Shown in pieces: positions 58,125 to 64,000 of a stretch of DNA of 64,000 nucleotides. The position numbers were made by a program, and so were the translations under genes. Under the pieces are notes generated by a model that saw nothing but the letters and a program-made list of their open reading frames with translations, was not told the DNA's origin and did no database searches. How positions within the stretch are numbered: position 1 is the first letter of the stretch; each line of letters opens with the position of its first letter. The DNA is from Anaerocolumna sp. (GTDB lineage: Bacteria; Bacillota; Clostridia; Lachnospirales; Lachnospiraceae). The stretch spans positions 29,689 to 93,688 of the forward strand of contig JAQSXJ010000003.1 of NCBI GenBank assembly GCA_029256725.1, given 5' to 3'.

Positions 58125-59174
58125 ATGAAGAAGCGCTTATGGGGAAGAGCTTTGAGTTTTATCCTTGGTTTAATGGTACTGGTGTCTGGGACAGGATGTG
58201 AAAAACGAACAGAGAGAGACATTCGGCCTGAAAAGGATGATAAAATCGTGGTCGGGTTTTCTCTTGGAACCTTGATGGAGGACAGATGGATCAGGGACAG
58301 AGATATCTTCATTTCAAAAGCAGAGCAGGAAGGTATCGAAGTAATCGTAAATAATGCCAACAAGGATTCTGACCTGCAGTATGAACAGGTTAAGACCATG
58401 TTAAGCCAGGGAATAGACGTACTTGTAATCGCACCAAATGACAGCGTCTCAGAGGCAAAATGTGTAAAAGCTGCCAAAGAGGAGAAAGTACCGGTAATCT
58501 CCTATGACAGACTGGTCTCAAACAGCAATGTAGATGTCTATATATCCTTTGATAACCACCAGGTGGGGCAGATTATGGCTGAGTATCTTACAGAGAATGT
58601 TCCAAAAGGCGGGTATATTATTCTTGGTGGTTCTGAAAATGACAGTAACAGCAAGATGCTTTATGAGGGTGCCATGTCTGTATTGCAATCTTTTATTGAT
58701 AAGGGTGATATTGAAATTCTTGATCAGACCTGGATTGATGGCTGGATCAGAGAAAGTGCTTATGATTTTATGAGAGAAGAGCTGAAAAGCTATAAAGATA
58801 AAGTAAAAGCTATAATCTGCGGTAATGATTCCCTGGCTTGGGGAGCCATTGATGCTCTGTCTGAGGCGCAGATAGCGGAGCAGGTGCAGGTTACCGGTCA
58901 GGATGCAGATTTGGTTGCCTGCCAGAGAATCGTTACAGGGAAACAGGCGCTTACCGTTTATAAACCCATTAAGGATTTGGTGGAGAAAACTGTTGAGGTC
59001 TGCATTGCTCTTAAGAATGGTGATGAGATTCAGAGTGACGGTTATATAAATGATGGGAATTATAAAGTTCCTTACATTTATATTGGTGTTCAGGCTGTTA
59101 CGAAGGATAATATTGATGAAACGGTTATTAAAGATGGGTTTCATTTGTATGAGGATGTTTATCAGACAGAATAA
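58125..59174 (+). CDS. Sugar-binding lipoprotein (XylF-like)
   Basis: Lipobox 'VSGTGCEKR'; 'VGFSLGTLMEDRWIRDRDIFISKAEQEGIEVIVNNANKDSDLQYEQVKTMLSQGIDVLVIAPND'. Confidence 0.88.
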   Translation: MKKRLWGRALSFILGLMVLVSGTGCEKRTERDIRPEKDDKIVVGFSLGTLMEDRWIRDRDIFISKAEQEGIEVIVNNANKDSDLQYEQVKTMLSQGIDVLVIAPNDSVSEAKCVKAAKEEKVPVISYDRLVSNSNVDVYISFDNHQVGQIMAEYLTENVPKGGYIILGGSENDSNSKMLYEGAMSVLQSFIDKGDIEILDQTWIDGWIRESAYDFMREELKSYKDKVKAIICGNDSLAWGAIDALSEAQIAEQVQVTGQDADLVACQRIVTGKQALTVYKPIKDLVEKTVEVCIALKNGDEIQSDGYINDGNYKVPYIYIGVQAVTKDNIDETVIKDGFHLYEDVYQTE

Positions 59175-59230
59175 ACAGTGGGATAGTACCAATTATTTTG
59201 GGTTAAAAATAATAGGTTGTGGCAGCGGAC

Positions 59231-59462
59231 GATGATTTAAAGCTCTGTTTATTCATTTTGTTATTCGAGAACCCATATTCCACTAAAGCGGCAGAAGCTG
59301 TTCATAGCAGGTACAACAGTGCCAAACTCGCTGCTGCTTTGTGGTCGCGGTAGGTTTTTGCGCTCAGACAGTGGCACTGTTGTACCTTTTCACAGTTTCT
59401 GCCGCTTAAGTGTCATATGGAACCTCTCAATACAAAATTCATAAACAGAGCATTAAATCATC
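59231..59462. mobile_element. 232-bp MITE-like/fold-back element with 22-nt terminal inverted repeats
   Basis: GATGATTTAAAGCTCTGTTTAT ... ATAAACAGAGCATTAAATCATC (1 mismatch), inner palindromes AAGCGGCAGAA/TTCTGCCGCTT and AGGTACAACAGTGCCA/TGGCACTGTTGTACCT. Confidence 0.65.
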
Positions 59463-59751
59463 TGATTACATGTTATATGTAACTCTGGCTATAAATCTTG
59501 TTTTAAAGGAGCTTGGCGTTTATAAGGAAAAAGATAAAGATGAATTTGATAGTATTAATTTATATAAGTTTAGAAGAATGGATTAGTAATAATCCTATGA
59601 TTTGTCATCTTAGATTCATTTCTGGCAAGTTTAATTTTTTCTGTGTGTAATAGTGGTGCATTTAAGCTTATGTATTGATGGTTGTGATATTATTTGGTAA
59701 TGTGCTATAATTTTTAAGATTTGTAATTGGTAATTTTGGGAGGATACATAG

Positions 59752-60441
59752 ATGGCACATATTTTAGTGGTTGAGGACGATGCGGATATCAACAGGATTT
59801 TGTGCAGATATCTTGAGAAAGAGAATTATGAGACGACGGCTGCTTTTTCGGGATCGGAAGCGAAGCTTCTGCTGTCGGTAAAGACCTTTGACTTAATTCT
59901 TCTGGATTTGATGCTTCCAGGTATGAATGGAGAGGAGCTGGTTGCTGATATCAGAAAATCTTCTTTTATTCCTATTATGATTATTTCGGCTAAGAGTGCC
60001 TTGGAAGATAGAGTGAAGTTGTTAAAATCGGGTGCAGATGATTATCTTGTAAAACCTTTTGAGAGGGAGGAGGTTCTTGCCAGGGTAGATGCTCTTCTTA
60101 GACGGAGCAGAGATTTTGCGGTTAAAATTCCAGGTAATAATGAGATTTCTTTTAAACAGCTGACGATGAGACCTGTTTCAAGGGAAGTCCTTGTGAAGGG
60201 AAATCTTATTGGGCTTACTTCTCATGAATACGAGATTCTAAATTTGTTATTAAAGTATCCGGAACGAGTTTTTACGAAAGAGCAGCTTTATCAGGATATC
60301 TGGAAGAGTGGTTATTATGGTGAGGATAATACCATTAATGTCCACATTAGTAACATACGTAAAAAAATCAAAGACTTTGATGAGGATTCTTATATTAAAA
60401 CCGTTTGGGGGATTGGATTTAAGTTGGATACTGCTTTATAG
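59752..60441 (+). CDS. OmpR-family response regulator
   Basis: 'HILVVEDDADINRILCRYLEKENYETTAAFSG', winged-helix 'LTSHEYEILNLLLKYPERVFTKEQLYQDIW'. Confidence 0.94.
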   Translation: MAHILVVEDDADINRILCRYLEKENYETTAAFSGSEAKLLLSVKTFDLILLDLMLPGMNGEELVADIRKSSFIPIMIISAKSALEDRVKLLKSGADDYLVKPFEREEVLARVDALLRRSRDFAVKIPGNNEISFKQLTMRPVSREVLVKGNLIGLTSHEYEILNLLLKYPERVFTKEQLYQDIWKSGYYGEDNTINVHISNIRKKIKDFDEDSYIKTVWGIGFKLDTAL

Positions 60442-60586
60442 GTAAAGAATTTCACTATTTTTATCTTTATACTTTCTTTAAACTTTTTTAAGTACTTGTT
60501 TAAATCAGATAAGTATACTGATTACTGTAAACAGGATAGTTTAAATTGAAAGAATTAAGAGAGAAAGAATAGAGAGGAGCAGTAAC

Positions 60587-61510
60587 GTGCAGGAAATAAT
60601 ATTAGCAACAAGAAATCTTACGAAAAAATACAATAATATATCTGCAGTAAGTGGCATCAATCTGGAAGTTAAGCAGGGTCAGATTTACGGACTTGTAGGA
60701 AAGAATGGCGCAGGTAAGACCACCTTACTTCGTATGATTACAGGGCAGTCTTATGCAACAGAAGGAGAAATGGTACTGTTTGGTGCAAATACAGAAGCAG
60801 ATTTATGCAAGGGAAGGAAAAGAATCGGTGCGATTATCGAAACCCCAAGTTTCTATTCCTATATGTCAGGAAAAGATAATCTGGAATATTATCGTATTCA
60901 AAGAGGTATTCCCGGCAAACAATGTGTTGTGGAAGCTTTAGAGGAAGTTGGTCTTACAGAGGCTGCCAATAAGAAATATAAGAGTTATTCCTTAGGTATG
61001 AAACAGAGGCTGGGGCTTGCCTTAGCACTTATGAACAGACCGGAGCTACTCTTACTGGATGAGCCTATTAATGGTCTGGACCCTTTTGGTATCGTTGAAA
61101 TCCGTAAGCTGCTTTTTAAACTGAATCAGGAAAAGAATATTACGATATTAATATCCAGTCATATATTAAGTGAATTATCAAATCTTGTTAATTATTATGG
61201 TTTTATTGATAAAGGAAAATTAATTAAGCAGCTCTCTGCAGAAGATTTGTCAAAAGAATGCAATAAGTATATTGAACTTAAAGTTGACAATGTAGAGCGG
61301 ATGACTGCCCTCTTAGAAACGAAATTAAATTGCCACTCCTACAAGTTAACACCGGAGTATGCTATTCATATTTATGAGTATCTCGATCAACCAAAAAAGA
61401 TTAGTGAACTGGCTGTTACAAACGGCATTGGCCTTCAGTCCATGATGATGAAGGAGATCAATCTTGAGAATTATTTTATACAGTTGGTGGGAGGAGAAAG
61501 TAATGATTAG
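60587..61510 (+). CDS. ABC transporter ATP-binding protein (BcrA/lantibiotic-immunity-like; GTG start)
   Basis: 'GLVGKNGAGKTTLLRMITG', 'SLGMKQRLGLALALMNRPELLLLDEP'. Confidence 0.92.
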   Translation: MQEIILATRNLTKKYNNISAVSGINLEVKQGQIYGLVGKNGAGKTTLLRMITGQSYATEGEMVLFGANTEADLCKGRKRIGAIIETPSFYSYMSGKDNLEYYRIQRGIPGKQCVVEALEEVGLTEAANKKYKSYSLGMKQRLGLALALMNRPELLLLDEPINGLDPFGIVEIRKLLFKLNQEKNITILISSHILSELSNLVNYYGFIDKGKLIKQLSAEDLSKECNKYIELKVDNVERMTALLETKLNCHSYKLTPEYAIHIYEYLDQPKKISELAVTNGIGLQSMMMKEINLENYFIQLVGGESND

Positions 61511-62282
61511 TTATATCAAAAGTGAATATTACCGTATTTTTCGTAATAAATGGACATATCTTTTCATTTTAATATGCTCTGCATTATTAGTCAGTGCCAA
61601 TGTGGTATTGGCAGTAGTAAACGCTTCAGAGGAAAACTTTCCTTATGCTACTACAAAGTTCGCATTAAGTATGTTCTACAGTAATTTTCCTATAGTGTTT
61701 ATCTTATGTATAGCAATAACAGCCCTTGTTTTTGGAAATGAACATAATAACCATACCATGAAGAACAGTGTGTCCTATGGTATTTCCAGAGGTAACATAT
61801 TTTTGGGGAAATTTATTGTTGAAGTGGTATATTCCATCCTGGCGTTCGTGATTATTGGAGCCATTGATATTGGTACAGCGTACCTGCTCCTTGAAAATTC
61901 CGGAGTGGACCATATGTTTCTTCTGCTTAGAGCCTGTGCGGCAGCTTTGCCATTATTCATAGTTGCCATAGCAATTACAAACAGCTTTTTATTTACCATT
62001 GAAAGTACAGGAGCAAGCAATGCAGCATCTGTAGGATTACTCTTGGCTTTGCCGCTGGTGTGCAATATGTTAGGAATGAAGTTTACTTTTTTTCTGGAAC
62101 TGGCAAAGCTTCTTCCCTGGAATATGATTTACTATATGGGATTTGACATGGAGAAATTTCAACTTACTCTTTTGTGGGGAGGAAATAACGGTTATGGGTA
62201 CTACTGGTTAATAGCTTGCGTTGAGGTTGTTATTGTATCTGTAATCGGATTTGTAATTTTTAAAAAGAAAGAAATTAAGTAA
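61503..62282 (+). CDS. ABC-2-type permease
   Basis: Six hydrophobic segments; 'NEHNNHTMKNSVSYGISRGNIFLGKFIVE'. Confidence 0.88.
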   Translation: MISYIKSEYYRIFRNKWTYLFILICSALLVSANVVLAVVNASEENFPYATTKFALSMFYSNFPIVFILCIAITALVFGNEHNNHTMKNSVSYGISRGNIFLGKFIVEVVYSILAFVIIGAIDIGTAYLLLENSGVDHMFLLLRACAAALPLFIVAIAITNSFLFTIESTGASNAASVGLLLALPLVCNMLGMKFTFFLELAKLLPWNMIYYMGFDMEKFQLTLLWGGNNGYGYYWLIACVEVVIVSVIGFVIFKKKEIK

Positions 62283-62302
62283 CAGAGAGGGAGGTAAGCA
62301 TA

Positions 62303-63202
62303 ATGAATTATCTTATCATAGTTCTGGTATTCATCATAATTGTTCTTGTTGCTTACCTTTTCTTACTGTTTAAAGCTTTATCCGATGCAGCAGATCAAAT
62401 GGATGAGATTGAGAAGAACCCTGAGAGAAACAGACAGTTAAAAGGAATTCCAACGATTCCAAGACTTGAAAAGCTGTTCGTTAGAATCAACACCATATAT
62501 ACAGCAAGGCAGAAGGAAAGAATAACCTATCAGATTAATGAAACGAAAATACGGCAAGAGATTGAGAACATCTCCCATGACTTACGGACGCCACTTACTT
62601 CAATTCTGGGTTATCTGGACCTGGTTCAGGACAGTACTTCCATAAAAGAACAAGAAGAGTATCTTGGGATTATCAGAAATAGAGCTCGGATGTTACAGGG
62701 ATTTATAGAGAATTTTTATGAAATCTCACGTTTGGAGGCTAATGATTATCCACTGGAACCGGAGGTTATAAAAGTCAAAGGAATGCTTACAGATACCGTA
62801 ATAGCTTATTATCATGAATTTGAGAAGAAACACATGGAGGTATCTATTGAGCTTTCGGAGAGGGAGACTTCTATAATCGCTGACAGGATTCAGTTTGGAA
62901 GAGTGTTAAATAATCTTATACAGAATGCTTTAAAATATGCAGATGATAAATTCATACTGAAACAGTTTGTCAGAGAGAATCGTTGTGTTATAAAGTTTAT
63001 AAATGATAAGAATAAACTGACAGAAAATGAGTTAAGGTATATATTTGAGCGTTTTTATACTGGGGATCAGTCACGGAGCAATCAAAGTACGGGTTTGGGA
63101 TTGACCATAACAAAGATTCTGGTTGAGAAGATGAAAGGAACCATTGAAGCCAGATTTGAAGGAGAGTATTTTGTGGTGGAGCTTAGCTGGCTTATAAAAT
63201 GA
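62303..63202 (+). CDS. Sensor histidine kinase
   Basis: H-box 'ENISHDLRTPLTSILGYLDLV', 'GLGLTITKILVEKMKGTIEA'. Confidence 0.93.
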   Translation: MNYLIIVLVFIIIVLVAYLFLLFKALSDAADQMDEIEKNPERNRQLKGIPTIPRLEKLFVRINTIYTARQKERITYQINETKIRQEIENISHDLRTPLTSILGYLDLVQDSTSIKEQEEYLGIIRNRARMLQGFIENFYEISRLEANDYPLEPEVIKVKGMLTDTVIAYYHEFEKKHMEVSIELSERETSIIADRIQFGRVLNNLIQNALKYADDKFILKQFVRENRCVIKFINDKNKLTENELRYIFERFYTGDQSRSNQSTGLGLTITKILVEKMKGTIEARFEGEYFVVELSWLIK

Positions 63203-63294
63203 TAGATTAATCGAAAACAAACTGTCAGCCCAGTTTCTTATTTCGTGTAAACTTGCTTTACAGAATACTCCATTTTGAGCTTAATGACATACAC

Positions 63295-63353
63295 AAAGTC
63301 CATGAAACACTGTCAAGGCAAGGGTTCAGCCTTTACTGTGGTTCATGGATTTT
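63295..63353. repeat. Palindromic element (AAATCCATG family), copy 2
   Basis: AAAGTCCATGAAACACTGTCAAGGC ... GCCTTTACTGTGGTTCATGGATTTT. Confidence 0.7.
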
Positions 63354-63445
63354 ATAAAATTATTTATTTGTTCAAGTGCCTGATCTAGCTTATTCTGAAC
63401 CTCATTTAAGTAAATTTTTTCATCAGTTTCTTTGGGATCAAACAT
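63326..63445 (-). CDS. 39-aa small protein (unannotated in ORF track)
   Basis: Reverse strand AAGGAG-AGCATAT-ATG; MFDPKETDEKIYLNEVQNKLDQALEQINNFIKSMNHSKG*; helical, charged. Confidence 0.5.
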   Translation of the reverse strand: MFDPKETDEKIYLNEVQNKLDQALEQINNFIKSMNHSKG

Positions 63446-63713
63446 ATATGCTCTCCTTATGATTTCACTTAATTACAGATTCAGTATAGAAGTAAATTCA
63501 AAAAATACTAGACTTTTAAGGGGTATGTTATTCTATAAATAAGATGCGCCCCGAAATAGAAGGCGTTTTTTGTATGTTTATACATAAAATTAGAAACCTT
63601 ATGAATATAAGTTTATGAAATAACTCATTTCATCATTATTTTAGTTGAATGAGTGTTTTTTTGCGTAAGCTATGTCTGTAAAAGATGTTAATTCTAATAA
63701 CTCTAATATTACT

Positions 63714-63845
63714 AAATTCTAATTCTTGCAATTGCTAAATTCTTGCAATTACTAAATTCTTGCAATTACTAAATTCTTGTTATTATTAAATTCTTGTTAT
63801 TACTCAATTTTTGCTATTACTTATGCATGCTATTACTTATTCATG
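63714..63845. repeat. 17-nt AT-rich tandem repeat (about 7 units, decaying)
   Basis: AAATTCTTGCAATTACT units. Confidence 0.9.
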
Positions 63846-63897
63846 CCTTAATGCACATTTTAAGAATATTATGTATTAAGTTTACTGTAGATTATGT

Positions 63898-64000
63898 TTA
63901 TTTTGAACGCAAAAAATAGTGCTCTCCTTCATATGCATTGCCTTCACAGAAGTCAATTTTTAATAATGTATTCCGCCTTTCAACAGCTTGAGGTATTGCC
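63898..64000 (-). CDS. C-terminal fragment of unidentified protein running off the right edge
   Basis: Reverse strand frame AIPQAVERRNTLLKIDFCEGNAYEGEHYFLRSK*. Confidence 0.5.
   Translation of the reverse strand, partial: AIPQAVERRNTLLKIDFCEGNAYEGEHYFLRSK

Noticed and set aside
63714-63845. CRISPR array or att repeats
   Set aside because: Simple 17-nt AT-rich tandem repeat without spacers.

Overview
AT-rich Firmicutes (Lachnospiraceae/Clostridium-like) chromosome segment. Calls rest on reading the supplied translations and DNA; no homology search was run. Main blocks: (1) AraC regulator, YesM/YesN-type two-component system and an Rbs-type sugar ABC transporter (0.3-9.9 kb), with the 5' end of a fucose/arabinose-isomerase-like gene at the left edge. 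(2) A glycyl-radical-enzyme bacterial microcompartment (BMC) locus of fucose/rhamnose -> 1,2-propanediol type (11.2-26.2 kb): FucA-like aldolase, GlcG/PduO-C-like protein, CoA-acylating aldehyde dehydrogenase, Zn-ADH, seven shell genes, PduL, PduS-like protein, DeoR regulator, glycyl radical diol dehydratase with activase, and PduV/EutP. (3) ZIP transporter, AraC regulator, NodB-like deacetylase. (4) A beta-mannan-type locus (30.6-48.4 kb): GH26, two SBPs, two permease pairs with no ATPase, an NHL/Yip1/DUF5696-like trio, a triple-repeat lipoprotein and GH130. (5) ArsR-like regulator, patatin, aldo/keto reductase, a repeat-rich protein, a sugar-sensing SBP-HK-RR-SBP cluster and an OmpR-ABC-HK module. 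The most notable signals not explained by ordinary annotation are several families of repeated hairpin elements placed at gene starts, mostly in the BMC locus: a two-hairpin element with 4 copies, a 54-nt leader with 2 copies whose differences preserve pairing, and a 'TAGCGGAT..ATTGTGC' element with 2 copies. Others are a BMC-H gene with a 114-aa extension and a strong internal start, near-identical 20-bp direct repeats flanking the fucA promoter, several MITE-like palindromes, and in-frame or intergenic minisatellites.
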